Notes under the pieces: generated by a model
Seen by the model: the letters and a program-made list of their open reading frames with translations, nothing else
Database searches by the model: none
What the model was told of the DNA's origin: nothing
Assembly (NCBI GenBank): GCA_031216915.1
Contig: CM062294.1
Span: 388,793,217-388,857,216, forward strand
DNA from: Pictodentalium vernedei
Lineage: Eukaryota; Mollusca; Scaphopoda; Dentaliida; Dentaliidae
DNA: 64,000 nucleotides
Direction: 5' to 3'
Shown here: piece by piece, positions 46,066-58,583 of the stretch
Layout: the number at the start of each line of letters is the position of its first letter
Numbering within the stretch: position 1 is the stretch's first letter
Translations under genes and position numbers: made by a program

Positions 46066-46600
46066 AGTGCCCTAAGGCGTACTGCACATCTATGTTTCAC
46101 ATGCCTCAACTTCTCAGTAAATGGAGAGTTTAAACACTCACTTGTAGCTGCAGGTTCTCTTTTGGTAGTCTGGCTTCTTCCATTCTTAAAACTGTCAGAC
46201 ACGACATGATACTGGTTGTTGAAAGTGTTGTTAAAAAGTCAGTTACTTATTGTTTATTTAATGAGTTTTTTTAATGACACTTTCAACATCTAGGGTTACC
46301 TCTTGTCTTGATACTTTTATGGGTGGCCGAAGCCAGAGTACCCAGAGAGAACCACTGAGCAGCAGTGAACAACTGTCAATCTATCCAACATACTAATTCT
46401 GCACAGGCAGGGTTATCATTGGTTGAAGGCAAGTGAATCATTGGCATGTAGTATGCCTCAGAATATGTTCACAACACCTCTTTGCCCCCACGTGGGCAAT
46501 CTGGATTAACTGGTTTGCACAAGGTCACAACGTTGGTACTGTTAGTCAGGATCGATCTGTGGACCTATTGGTTGGAAGTTTAATGTTCTAACCACTTGTG
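46050..46600. repeat. Two SINEs tail to tail
   Basis: A sense SINE end (46066-46243: GTACTGCACATCTATG to GTTGAAAGTGTTGTTAAA) meets an antisense SINE (46255-46600: TAATGACACTTTCAAC to the head). Their tails meet at ~46245. Confidence 0.75.
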
Positions 46601-46602
46601 CT

Positions 46603-46604
46603 AA

Positions 46605-46647
<43 letters not shown>

Positions 46648-46652
46648 ATAGA
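46603..46652. repeat. (AATA)n microsatellite
   Basis: Uninterrupted AATA repeats, ~12 units. Confidence 0.95.
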
Positions 46653-47186
46653 CCAAAACCAAACCATGTTTGGTACAGTTCATGCAGTGTGCTTTGGAAC
46701 TTGTCACACACTGAGTGGACAGTCACCTTACTGATCATCCACTGAGGACATGAAAATATAGTTATGATACTCATAAACAGGAATAAACCAAGGTAATCTG
46801 GAACAATAACACTGGCTGTAGTACCATAACTGTTAAGGATATCCCAACCTTACACATATACAGAAAGTCCTATGAACTCTGCAAGAAATATTACTCTTTT
46901 TCATTATGTTAGAAAATTACATGTTGTCTGAAAACACAAAAGTCAGTGAAATACCTCTTGGGTTTCTTTATCTGACACACAAAATGTCAGATATGTTTTT
47001 AATGTGCCACTGGGGTATTATTAGAGACAACAAGGTGAGATAATATTGCCTGCTGGGATCAGAGACTGTAAATGATCAGTTAGTTTTCCAGATATGTAGG
47101 GACACTTGAAACTTCCATGTTCTGTGAATAATCTCACCAGCAACAAATTGGAATTTGCCATTTAGATTCAAGTATTAAGTGGTTAC
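46653..47186. other. Gene-less stretch
   Basis: Nothing recognised. Confidence 0.5.
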
Positions 47187-47410
47187 TTAACTCCTTGCAT
47201 GCTATGGGCAGATATTCCTGCCAAGCATTGGGATTCTCTTGTCTTGGGTACATTTAATCAAATTCCCCCTGTAAATTGAATGGATTTTTTTCACCAATGA
47301 TTTCTTGAGTTAAATTTAGATGAATTTTTCATTAAATCTAGTAATAGCTGCTTCACAGCAGCCATGACTGGATTGGAAGGAAAATATCTTGAAAATACTC
47401 AGCGGGTTAA
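47187..47410. mobile_element. TTAA MITE family E, 224 bp
   Basis: TTAACTCCTTGCATGC at the left, GAAAATACTCAGCGGGTTAA at the right. The core contains CTGCTTCACAGCAG. A related right end (ACTAAGTGGGTTAA) lies at 41698-41711. Confidence 0.5.
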
Positions 47411-47446
47411 GCTTTAAAGAGAATTTTCCAATGAATGGGTAAGAGT

Positions 47447-47717
47447 TGACCCTTTAACCAAACTCAAGTCGCAGATGGCACTTGCAAAAAACTTTTCTTC
47501 AAAAACATAGCTTATGCCCACTCACTGGAATGGTTTCCATGAGCTCATTCCATTGATTGGTCATAAGCTAAATTTTTTAGATGAAAAATGAAAAAAATAC
47601 TTGTTCCAATGAGGTTGGGGTCACATGATATGGTTTTGTTGAAATTTTTTGAAAAATAAATTTATTTCGACTGCTTATTTTGTAAATTAAGTGGGTGGAT
47701 GCAGCCGATTCATTAGG
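47447..47717. mobile_element. TTAA MITE family A, composite copy
   Basis: The left half resembles A1 (GACCCTTTAACC, GGCACTTGCAAAAAAC). The right half resembles the A3 arm read inverted (ACATGATATGGTTTTGTTG to GCCGATTCATTAGG). Probably two copies recombined. Confidence 0.55.
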
Positions 47718-47975
47718 TGCATTGTGTTCTTGGGCAAGAAACACAATCCCTAATTGTCCTGGAGGGAGTACAGTCACATACGTAATTGTAGAACATACAT
47801 GTTGATGGTACACATGCCTTCAAGTCATGCTAACTCTGGTTGAGCTGGGTTAAAAGTCTGACAGTTACTCGCCAATGCTCAGTGGCTCAATCTGTGCACT
47901 CCAGCTTTAAACAACAGGAAAATTCTCTGACACAAATGGTCCTGGTTGTTGAAACTACCTTTGATCCATAATAAA
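47718..47975 (+). repeat. SINE, sense, diverged
   Basis: GTGTTCTTGGGCAAGAAACAC, TGTTGATGGTACACATGCCTT, GAGCTGGGTTAAA, and a tail GTTGTTGAAACTACC..AATAAA. Confidence 0.65.
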
Positions 47976-48102
47976 AAGACAAATAAACTGCTGAAAAGAA
48001 CTCAGAGAGTCCATTCCTGACAGTGTGCCACATGACAGCATTCCATCAGTCAAAGAAAGTATGAACTAAGTTCAATCCTTCCCTTGTAAAAACATTTTGC
48101 TG

Positions 48103-48299
48103 ATAACCCTTTATCCAACGCACTGGATATCTCAATTTATTATTTTAAAAATTGTTCCAACAAGCTCGTTCTAATGAGGGATCACTTGATATGGTTGTGT
48201 TAAATATTTTTCAACAATACAATTTTTTTCAACTGCTTCATTTGCAAATTAATGAAATTATGCAGGTGTATGTTCTCAATTCATTAGGTAAAGGGTTAA
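48103..48299. mobile_element. TTAA MITE family A, short copy
   Basis: ATAACCCTTTATCCAACG to TTAGGTAAAGGGTTAA, 197 bp, with one arm shortened. Confidence 0.7.
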
Positions 48300-48839
48300 A
48301 AGATGTACACAAGGCTTTTAATAGTATAAAAGTAAAAAAAAAAACGATAAAACTATCTCAGGAAGTTCTTTCCAGCTGGACGTTTATTAATACATGGAAA
48401 CTGAAAGTGCCACTGAGGTGACAAAAACCTCCCATGTTTGTGTGAACAATTTGTCAGGCACCATGGATCCAATGAGCTCCCTGGAACTGAGGCACTGCCA
48501 TTAAAACTCACCAAGATTAAACCCTGTGAATCCATGACAGTTTTGTACAGTGTATCCCATTTACCGGGGAATTGAATAATTAATCGGATATCTCTGAATT
48601 GATTAACCCTGTTAAATGAATATAACTTCTAAACACCATACCTTCAGTATAAACTTGACCTGTTAATTTGCCTATATGTTATAAAAAAAACCTCTTGTTA
48701 ATTGAATAACAAATTTTGTAATATGCTGAGATATTACCCTGACAATCACTGAACTTCCCTGTTTCTAGACCAGTTTGCTTCCAAAGGCAGGCATTTAATC
48801 TATTATATCCCATTTGACAGAGCTCCATGTATGCATGTA

Positions 48840-49788
48840 ATATGTTCAGGACTTCGACTCGCATGCTGGTTCAAATTGGATTTCTGGTAGGTGAGGGAAA
48901 ACGTGGTCAGGTCATTTGGGAATTTTATTGTTCATTTCACAGAGAGAATGGGGAAGAAAGCTGGCCCTTCAAGGGACTTGGATTACACAACTTGAAATAA
49001 CTTATATAAGAAATAAAAAGATATGGATTGTTGCTTAAATCAGTCTCAGCAATAAAAGGCTTGAAGCTAAAAACAGCCATCATCATCAAATTCTGTAAAA
49101 TACCTCAACACTCACAAATAAAACCACATGAAGAGTGATACTGAGAGTATTTATAGAAGAACTTGAAACACTTGTAAGCAAGTCATTTAACGATATTCCA
49201 CATTCATCCTCCCACTCAGTATGCTTCAACTGACTACAAAACAGAAGAAAAAAAACCTCAAAGGGAATTCTTGATCAAGTTGTGCTTCAGAGTTTCAAGA
49301 ACTAATTTTTATATATAATATTATGCAAATATCAAATTAACCTATATTACTTGGCAAAGAATCTTCTAATTGAAATAACAAGTATTGCATTGCCAACTAG
49401 GCATGAAAACTGCACTTACATATCTCTCCTATAAGTACAAACAAAATACTGTGATTACCTTGATGAGCATGCAGTGCCAAAAATCTACTGCATTCATAAA
49501 ACTTTTAGGTCTACACATGAACCCCCAACATCTTTAATAGCACTGGTCAAATGGTAGAGTACATTACCTGCGGTAATCAGAAACTCTTCATCAATAATGT
49601 TTTTAATACAATTTATTGTGGAGAACAGAGAGGCATTCTCCAATAAAAGGTAACTTCAATGAAGGTGTCCACTCAGGTCCAACTTCAATGAAGGTGCCTG
49701 CCCTTGTGTGGAAATCCCCTGATACCGAGTAATTAAAGTTTTGACGAACACTCTGGCTTAACTACTGCATCAATAACAGAAATAAACC
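48840..49788. other. Gene-less stretch
   Basis: A/T-rich. Two short direct copies of AACTTCAATGAAGGTG lie at 49651 and 49681. Nothing coding. Confidence 0.5.
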
Positions 49789-50001
49789 ATAACCCTCTGC
49801 ACACTGATGTTGAAATATCAAAATTTCAAGCCACAAATTTTTCCCACAATGCAAATAGAAATTTAACCAATTCAGTCTTGTTTGACAGAGCCCATTAAGC
49901 TCTGTCAGACAAGACTGAGTTGATTAAATTCCTAGATGCATTATGGGAAACATTTGCTGCTTGATGTTTTAGTATTTGAACATCAATGTGAAGAGGGTTA
50001 A
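49789..50001. mobile_element. TTAA MITE family B, copy B3 (best preserved)
   Basis: ATAACCCTCTGCACACTGATG to CATCAATGTGAAGAGGGTTAA. A long imperfect hairpin across the whole 213 bp, with centre TCAGTCTTGTTTGACAGAGC / GCTCTGTCAGACAAGACTGA. Confidence 0.85.
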
Positions 50002-50323
50002 AAGTATTGATTGACAATCTCAAAATAACAGTCTTTCCACTGTCAAGAGCCATGCCAACCGTTTTATTATGAATAAAAAATTTGAAAATGGAACTTGATG
50101 GATAATCATAAGGGAAACTTTGAAAATTCAAATCAAATTCAAGAGGAGACACTTCATAGAGTTTTTTAGGATTTTGAGAACATCTCAATGATTAAAAAAT
50201 TTTTGAATCGCGCAACTGAAATTGAATCAAATCAAATCATGTGACAATTTCGAATCAAATTGAATTTTGATTCTTTGCAGGGCCCTAGATTTAAAAACAT
50301 AAAGTTATTGCATAATCAATGAC

Positions 50324-50954
50324 TAGAGATGGGCGGTATTGGAATTTTGAGTTCAGAATCGGCTTCAGTATTTTTAAGGGGGTATACCTTGGTATCGGTT
50401 CGGTATTTGGTATCTGACTTGACTAAGATTTGCTAATAGTACCAAAGGGGAATTCACATTAGGAAAATACAGAATAAGTTGTTCTTGTATCCTTCTACAA
50501 CAGCGCCACAAATGCCACAGCCAAGAGCTCAACAGTGACATTCTTTTACGAAAACAAATCATATCTACAGTAATTTTGTAACCTGTTCCAAGCACACCTT
50601 GACCTTTAAAGCCCTATTTCCGGCATATGCAAGCTCAGAGCATATGCCCTGACCGTGTCATCTTCAAGAGGTCCTGTAAAGGCAGTCAAGACTTGGCTAG
50701 AAATCAATGGAAAGCAGCTGGACACATACAGGTTATAGTCTGTATGGTGAGAATTCAGGACAATTTCCCAGGCTCCTGAGGGTTAACAAAACTGAAAAGA
50801 AAATCAGCCACTTCTTTTATCGAAATGAACTCTCCAACTATCAAGTCTCAACAGTGCCTTATAAATAGTGAATGCAGGAAAATGTGAAAATTCAGACAGT
50901 TTTGGTATTCAATGATTGGTTGGGTTTGGTTTTTTGGTATAATGCCCATCTCTA
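50324..50954. mobile_element. hAT-type MITE (TAGAGATGGGC), 631 bp
   Basis: Ends TAGAGATGGGCGGTATTGG and ATAATGCCCATCTCTA, with a perfect 8-bp target duplication TCAATGAC (50316-50323 and 50955-50962). Interior hairpin GGCATATGC / GCATATGCC. No transposase. Confidence 0.92.
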
Positions 50955-50969
50955 TCAATGACCAAACAG

Positions 50970-51179
50970 ATAACTACCCGGCACAAGGATAATGAAATAT
51001 CAGAATTTTAAGCAGCAAATTTTTCCCATAATGCAAGTGGTAATTTAATCAATTCAATCTTGTTTCACAAAACTCATAGAGCTCTGGCAAACAAGAATAA
51101 TTTGGGTTAATTTCTAGTTGAATTATGGGGAAAAGTTACATGAAATTCAATATTTTGACATTAGTGTGCAGAAAGTTAA
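50970..51179. mobile_element. TTAA MITE family B, copy B4
   Basis: TTTTAAGCAGCAAATTTTTC, hairpin TCTTGTTTCACAAAACTC / GAGCTCTGGCAAACAAGA, right end GTGTGCAGAAAGTTAA. Confidence 0.7.
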
Positions 51180-51869
51180 GAGACTGTAAAAATTTCAAAT
51201 CAATTCACCAAAGAGAAATAAGAAGAAACACCAAAACAAAAAACTTTTTGCACAACAAAAATCTGAAAATTGAGTGTGACCTTTATTTTCTAAACATAAA
51301 AAAACCATGTCGAAGTTCAAATCAATCAACTTAAGGAAATTAAATTACCTTGTGGATGTGGAAAGCAAAAAGTAACAAAGTTTCGGTACAATTAAGGGGG
51401 CATAACTATGCCAAAATCTGAAAATTGAATTTGGCATTTATTTTGGTTAATTAATTTAAAAATATACCAGTGGAGTTGGCATTTTTATCCCTCCATTCAC
51501 CAGCACAAATATATAGTTTCTGTGGCTAAAGAATACAATGAAGTAGCATGATCTGTACAGAACTGCACCTCAGAGAAGGAAGAGAACTACCTCAGCTGTA
51601 GAAAATGGGAGCCATTCACAAACATTTGAAACCAGGTACAGAAATTAGCTCTACACAAAGGTAACAAGCTGTAGAGAATTTATGGCTTAGGAAACACCTC
51701 TATTTTCTGAACCCAAAAGAGGACTAACAGAATCCCAGTAATAGTTCATTTGTTTATGGTGTTTAAGATCATTTTAAGCATCTGTTGCTTTATCATGATA
51801 CAGTACAAGTAAAAGTCAAGTTGAACCAATCAGCTATACTTTTTCTGTCCATTAAATAAGGGAAGGGAC
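51180..51869. other. Gene-less stretch
   Basis: Nothing supported beyond short A-rich direct repeats. Confidence 0.45.
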
Positions 51870-52022
51870 TTGTGTTACAACTGATAATGTTACAACTCCA
51901 CATAATGTTACACCAATGTATAATGTTACACCAATGCATGTTACAAAAAATGTTGTAAACAACTGATAATGTTATAAACTCGGATAATGGTATAACTTCT
52001 AACTTATAATGTTATAAACATC
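51870..52022. repeat. Degenerate ~18-20-bp tandem (ATAATGTTACA)
   Basis: ATAATGTTACAAC, ATAATGTTACACC and ATAATGTTATAAAC recur about eight times with small spacers. Confidence 0.8.
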
Positions 52023-52594
52023 AGTTTATTAAAAGAAATACCTGGTCTTCTCAACTTTTCTGTGTATATTTTCATTCTATATCATGTTCTCAAAAAATAA
52101 TAACTGTTTCAGGTCCAACAATATCATATGTATGAGTTATTTGAACCATTTTCTTTCTGAAAACTTAACACAATGAGAAAAATAATCTCCATTTTGAAGT
52201 GGGTTCAAATGGGAGATCTCTGTGATGGCTCAGGGTCAGTTCCTCAAGGGTTAGCTATAGACTGCTAACCCCTACCCTTAATATACTGTCCTAATGATTT
52301 CTCCCAAGTTTTACCATTTCTTTCTAGCAGCAGGTGGCGCTTTATAGACTGTACATGAACTAACACAGAGAGGAGGAATTATTAAGTGTGTACCATTGTC
52401 ACACAACTCAAAATAGGAATATAAAATTGACACAAATATTTCACTTGGTGATGTCTGACAGGTTCAATCCCGTTTGTCCCACTTCTGGATTTTCACACCT
52501 CGGGATAGATTTCCTGGTTGTCCCACGTTGCTTAAAACAACATGTTATAGTCTTTATTATATTAGTCTTTATTATAATCTGAACGCAGGTTGGA

Positions 52595-52972
52595 ATGTCG
52601 GATTCCATTGTTAATGCCACACCATTTACTGACTATGTAACTACCCAATGGGTTGAAGGCGAAACAACTTCATGGAACCATTTCCACACAGAGGGGCCCA
52701 GGACCACAAATCATTTAGAAGGATGGCACAGCAATATAAAAAAGCAGATCCAAACTGCTCATCCAAATATATACAGCCTTATAGACCACCTAAAAGCCAT
52801 CCAATCATTCAATGAAGTCTCGCAGATGCAGCTTGCGGCAGGTGGCCTTCCTGCGCCGAAAAAACGAAAGTATAGAAATATTGACAGTAGGCTTAATACT
52901 CTCAAAGACTTTTGAATGGAGAGACAGACATTTTACAATATGCAGACCATGCTTCAGATCTGTTACATTTAG
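52595..52972 (+). pseudogene. MULE transposase C-terminal fragment
   Basis: TTSWNHFHTEGPRTTNHLEG and WHSNIKKQIQTAHPNIY match the conserved C-terminal block found in MULE-type transposases and FLYWCH-domain relatives (GPRTNNxxEGWH, HPxI). After a one-base shift at ~52915 the frame continues ETDILQYADHASDLLHLEG to a stop. The catalytic DDE core is absent, so it cannot act alone. Confidence 0.75.
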
Positions 52973-53025
52973 AAGGTTAAATATTGAATGAATGAATGTA
53001 TAATTTATTATTGATATTCAACATA

Positions 53026-53465
53026 ATATAAATAATGCTTTCACATTACTGAGTGTTTTACTTGTGAAAATTATGGGTGCACAGAATAATATCTTGAAAC
53101 AACCAGCAAAGTTTTAGCTCGTGGACGCGTGTATTATGAATTATTTATATTATCTGAAACTAGCAAAGTTTCAGCTTGTGGACCACTGGGTTGTACCCAG
53201 TGGTCCACAAGATGAAATTTTGCCAGTTGTTTCTAGATAATATAAATAATACATACTACATGCGTCCACGAGCTGAAACTTTGCTAGTTGTTTCTGAATA
53301 ATATAAATAATACTTTCACATTTCTGAGTGTTTTATTTGCTAAAAATTATGGGTGCACAGAATAATATCTTTAAACAACTAGTTAAAATTGTGCTAATTA
53401 TTTCAAGATTTTTTATTCTATGCACGTCTAATTTTCGGCAAATAAAACACTCACTAATGTGAAAT
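53026..53465. repeat. Large imperfect palindrome with direct copies
   Basis: Centre: 17-bp perfect arms CTTGTGGACCACTGGGT / ACCCAGTGGTCCACAAG, loop TGT (53175-53211). The arms extend ~85 bp each way through ATTATTTATATTATCT and AGCTCGTGGACGC. A direct copy (ATTATGGGTGCACAGAATAA at 53072 and 53347) flanks it, with a further inverted copy to 53465. Confidence 0.85.
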
Positions 53466-53599
53466 AAACTATAAATCAAAACCTTTCATCAAACCACCTA
53501 ACAAGTAAGTAAAACTTCCCGATTGTCCCACTTTTTTTATTACGTTTTAACTACCTGAATTAAGAAAGTGGGACAAACAGGGAAGTCACCGTCTGACAA

Positions 53600-54430
53600 T
53601 AACATATTCCACTGGAGCCGTAAACATAGAAAAAACTAAGCAAGCTCTCGTTCGATCAGAGGGTGAGCGCTCGCTCAATCAGAGGGCGAGGATTTTAGTC
53701 TTATTGGAACATTGATATTTCAATAAAAGGAAAACCAGTAACAAAGTAAAATATTTGTTTTCAAAACCTTGAGTCAACATTTTTAATTCCTTAATATATA
53801 GTTGTTCAACATACACCCATATATCTGATGACAGATATGTTGTAAATATTACAATGTTCAGACATTGAAGGGAAAAGGTGAAACAGTTGAAGCTGTAACT
53901 TAAACACAATATTTGAGATAAGTAAATACACTAATTTTAAAAATTTTACACATGTTATGAACAGTAAATATTTGTATATGCCAGTTAAAACATGTTAGCT
54001 GATTTCTGACTGCCAAACATACATGATTCACCCGGCTGGGGTCACGAACCAAGTGAAATATAAAAAGTTCTGTCTTGCAGCTGCTGCTGAAACCTACAGA
54101 AATTGATAGAGCAGCTTACTAAACCTTTCACAAAGAATTCAGCCAAAGTAAATATTTTTTTAAAAATTCCAAAACTTTTTGTATTTCAAACTTTCAACTC
54201 ATATTTCACAGTAAATTGCATCAAAAGACCCGACATTCTGCAATTCAATGGAACTCAGCAAGACCGTCTGTTTTTCAAATCTTCCGTGTATTGTTAAGTC
54301 AAGAAAAGATGTTAATTGGGGGCCACAAAGTAAATTTTCTGTTTTGCAGGCCATTTTTTGTAAAACTGCATGTGGGCAGGCATCTTTTTATTTTATTTTT
54401 GTAAATATTTTTTTAAAAGTTTTTTTTATG
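53600..54430. other. Gene-less stretch
   Basis: A short direct repeat GCTCG.TC.ATCAGAGGG.GAG is at 53648-53690. No supported gene. Confidence 0.45.
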
Positions 54431-54434
54431 CCTC

Positions 54435-54665
54435 ATAATCAACAGAATAGCATAGGTGGTGGTGTATTTCGTCCCTTCAGTGCAAGAAGGCTTTGCAATG
54501 CTAAAGCACTGAAGCCTTGTGGCACTCAAGGAACAAATTTATAAATTTTATTAACTTGGGTGAAAGATCAGATATAAACCATTTAATTTTTATTTTTTTA
54601 ATCAACAGAACAGCATGGGTGGTGGTGTATTTCATCCCTTGAGTGCAAGAAGGCTTTGATTTTGT
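54435..54665. repeat. Direct repeat, ~161 bp apart
   Basis: AATCAACAGAATAGCATAGG..GTGGTGTATTTCGTCCC and its near copy lie at 54437 and 54599, each followed by TGCAAGAAGGCTTTG. Confidence 0.85.
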
Positions 54666-55923
54666 CCATCCCAAAATTCATTCATGAATAACTTGTTTAA
54701 TTAAGGGTACCTTCTTGGTGTAATCAACTCCTCCTACAATTTCTAATGTAGTGAGTTGAAACTTTAGGATATGGTTACACATATCTTGCAGATGCGCAAT
54801 ATATATAAAGGGTGCAGAAAAATATTCTTTTCACCGAATTAGAAGCGGGGTAGATTTTTGTGTCACCCTATGGTGACATTTAATAGTTCTTGCGATATAT
54901 GCCCCAATGGTCCATAATCTGTTACAGGTTTGTCATCTGTCATCCTTCAGCGTCACCCAGTAATAAATGTTTCATTTCTGCAACGTTATCCATGGTATTG
55001 CAGGCTGGGGTATATGCCACTCTCGACTTTGCTCTAGTTTAAGTTTGCATTGGTTATAAAAAGAGAGGATGTGGCAGCCAAAAGGACCACGTGGGAGGGC
55101 CTGAAAAACAGATTTTAAACTTTTTAGGCCTTATATTGTAAATGGAATAACCCGGGATTCAAATCCCTGACAAGAGTTTTCGTCAGCACGAATTGTTTTG
55201 TGAAACCATGGATTTTTTGGGGTATCTACAGGGGCCGAATATGGGACCCTTTCCCAATGGTATTCAGGCATTATTTTTTCATATATATATTCCAAACCCC
55301 AAATTTCCCAATCACTGTCCTCACTCAAACAAAAATTTAATTCACAATTAGTGTCTGAATGGGGCATAACGAGTCCTCAGAAAACCAATAATGAGTGCAA
55401 TTGTAAAATGTACTTCAAGTGTGTGTGTGTGTGTGTGTGTGGGGGAGGGATATTTAATTTTAATATAAGAATATATATTTCTTGCAGAAAATATCAATAT
55501 AAAAGTGTATCAAAGTTTCATTGATTGAAACAGCACATGTTGAGAAGTTTCATTTGATCTCGTCATCAACATCATGTCAGTGTTTTGCAAATACATCAAA
55601 ATGCAGTCAACTTTGATTTCTGAATTACCAATTTTTTTTTTACCCATTCTTAAGAGATACAAAATTATATTAACTCATTTGCTACTCAGCTGTAAGGTAA
55701 TTATCTCCCCTTGGACTGGAATGTTTTTCACAAACCAGTTGCGTAAGATAAAAATCGCACCATCCATGATATGTTTCACACTGAACAAAGACACATGAAA
55801 ATCTTAAGGGACAAGTCAATATTAAATGTGAAATTAGTTTTGCTGACTTCTGAGTTACCGTAACCCTATCTCTGTCACCGATTTAAGCCCTTTCTGTCTG
55901 TTTCTACATCTCTGTCTATCTCA
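54666..55923. other. Gene-less stretch with one unidentified frame
   Basis: The minus-strand frame 55131-55367 (78 codons; NCELNFCLSEDSDWEIWGLE, HWERVPYSAP) looks protein-like but matches no family I know, and it lacks obvious splice sites. A (GT)n run lies at 55419-55441. Confidence 0.35.
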
Positions 55924-56157
55924 TTAACCTTTTGAACACGAAAGGCCGATTTTCTGGCCCAGGAATATGATAGGTCACAATTTCATTGAGTTGGATGGGT
56001 GCCAAGTGCATATGTGTGGTAGACCAATCAATATTTTCAACATGCAGCTGCATATTGAAAAATATTAATTAGTCTACCCCCAAATAATGAATATGGACTC
56101 TTCCAATCATTGTCAATGAATTGACATGGAAGATACCACCAGGGTTTAAAGGGTTAA
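55924..56157. mobile_element. TTAA MITE family C, copy C2
   Basis: TTAACCTTTTGAACACG to GGGTTTAAAGGGTTAA. TAGACCAATCAATATTTTCA pairs with AAAATATTAATTAGTCTA around CATGCAGCTGCATA. Confidence 0.8.
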
Positions 56158-58560
56158 CTCTACGTCTCTGTCCATCCTGATGCCCCCTCTCTTTCTCTCT
56201 CTCTCAAGAGAGAGAGAGGTCAGTAGTGATTCATGGGAAAGGCACGTGATCGCTCTCGCACACCACCGCTCATGCAAAAATTGTCCAAGGTGCGTGAATA
56301 ATCGTTCGCCTCTATTCTTGGGTGTGTTTTCACCCTTTTCAATTGCATCAACAGAAACATTCAATTAAGTATTGATGTTGGGAAATTTTTTAAGAATCAC
56401 TCACAATTTGAGGCGTTTAAAGTACAATTCCAAACAATTTCCTTTCCGTCGTTATGAACATGACACATGTTCTTACAGTAAGAGGGTTGAACATTGACAA
56501 CTCGCCCAGAGCTTACTCCCGCCACAAAACGAACACTCATGTTCAGATGAAAAAAAAAACGATGGTCATTCTGAGATCTAAGAAACGTTTTAATACTTCC
56601 GCATTTTTTTTTATCAAAGACATGCAGAATGTTGCCCGTTCCTTATTTTCATTTATACATGTGACACCTGTCGCTCCAGTCCACCAGTGACACGAAATAA
56701 TGTGCCCGATTTGGAATTTACGCATCCAGTTTCCATGATTTTAATAATCTTCCATTTAAAATCCAGAACTAATTTTAGTGGGTTACATATATTTTCAGTG
56801 TCAAAATTTCCATCCGTGTTCAGTTGAATTCAAACATTCGTTTCGAAGGACACTTGACAATGGAAACTGCAAAATAAATCAAAATCACTCTCCACACATC
56901 TTTCACTATCGCAAACTTTATTTGAGATGAGCGATTGTCCACTCACCTCCATTTTGCTCCCATTCATCACTGGGTCAGAGAGAGAGAAACAGACAAGGAG
57001 AGTTCGAATCGACCACAGTGACAGAGACATGGTTAATTTGTCCAATGAAATGCATGTCGTTGATGTTCTTCAACCAGAAATGAAGTTATTGCTTATCAAC
57101 CATGATACTGCCTGTACTGATATCATGCCAGCACATATCAGACTTATGGGCCATATAATTGGTTCAACTCTATAAGTTATTGTGATGAAGTGATGGTAAT
57201 ATGCTCTGAAGTTTGCAGTTCAGAGCTTATGTTCAACCGTGCCGCGAAGCACAATGTATTTAGTTATTAATTTCAGATTATATTTGGATAATTGCAGAGT
57301 GCTGGTTCATGTACAGTCTTCGATGTGTACTTGTGAACGTGAAGTGTCTAGGATGGACATATGCTCAGAGCCGCTAACTTCAGACCAGGTTACTGTCAAT
57401 TTATCACAATAACAAACTTGTTCCAATAAAACCTTACTCATAGTCCAAAACCCACATCGTGAAATAAACAAGGCAACTTTTATCGATAATAAGTTTAGTA
57501 AATAAACCTCTCATGTACCCCATGACATCACTCGACAAATAATGAATAAATCAGATAAAGGTCGAGGTCACTCCATCTTTGTTCAAATCATGAATTGATT
57601 TGTAATTTGGACAACACTTCATTCAGAACATCGCTTACTGCATTTGTGAAAAATCTACAAAAATGAAGTGGTTTGCAAGTCAATCCATTGATAAAATACT
57701 TGCAAAATGGGCAACCTCATGTCAAATATTTTGCACTGTGACCTAAAATGGTAACATATGGTATGCTGTAATTGTAAGAAAAAACTATGCAAGCTCTCGT
57801 CCAATCAGAAGTGGGTGGGGTGGGGGAGGCAGGTCTTTTTGTTTAATTCATGGTAAATTCCAAACAAAAGTCTCATGCCATAGGATACGAATGTTCACTG
57901 ACAAACTTCTGAAACCAAGAAATGATGTGTGTGTTGATGGCACGTGTTTCACGGGGCAACCTTATTTCTGAATTGCTTTGATGTACTGATTATTCTTATC
58001 ATTGCATCAATGATTGATGTTGGAAATCCAGAGCACCTTGATGTGGCACTTTTACATTACTATATATGGAGATTTTAGATTACCTTGATCTAAGCCGCTC
58101 TCACTGTATGACGATTCGGTGCCAACTGTTTATTCCTTTATACGCTACATCCCATGAACCCATGTGTCAGGAGTTCAAACATGTAAAGATTTCAACGAGA
58201 TGTAATTGTCGTGCGATATGTGATATGAATAAATGTCATAATATATTTATTTACCCATGGTCAAATTTTACTTTTTTGGCCATGACATTTTTCTAACCAT
58301 GAGGGATGAGGGGAATAGGGTGGGTTACCGGCCCTAAAACCAGCCTAGTGGAAAGCCTGCTCATTGGAACATTAATTAATAAACCTGTACTAAGGAGAGT
58401 AAATATGAAATTAACTGAAAGTAGATAAACTTTCTTGATGCTAATCCCAACCATCTCTGATGAATTTTGTGTCCTCAGTGAGCTCCTCCATGCCATCATC
58501 ACAAGGACTTTGAGACAGTTATGAATTACCTGTACAAGTTATGCCTATACAGGAAGTCAA
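56158..58560. other. Gene-less stretch
   Basis: CT-rich palindrome CTCTCTCTCTC / GAGAGAGAGAG at 56194-56218. The plus-strand frame 56927-57175 is not recognised. No supported gene. Confidence 0.4.
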
Positions 58561-58583
58561 AATTTTATTTAAAAAATTGGAAT

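Larger units (their letters stand above)
52461..53590 (+). mobile_element. MULE-type DNA transposon, 1130 bp, 8-bp duplication
   Basis: TIRs GGTTCAATCCCGTTTGTCCC (left) and GGGACAAACAGGGAAGTCACC (right). Target duplication GTCTGACA at 52453-52460 and 53591-53598. It encloses a C-terminal transposase fragment and a large palindromic region, and fits Mutator-like elements (8-11-bp duplications). Extra GTTGTCCCAC copies lie inside each end. Confidence 0.85.

Noticed and set aside
55131-55367. Candidate gene on the minus strand
   Set aside because: Protein-like in places but single, short, without splice sites or a recognisable family. Kept only as a note in the gene-less stretch.
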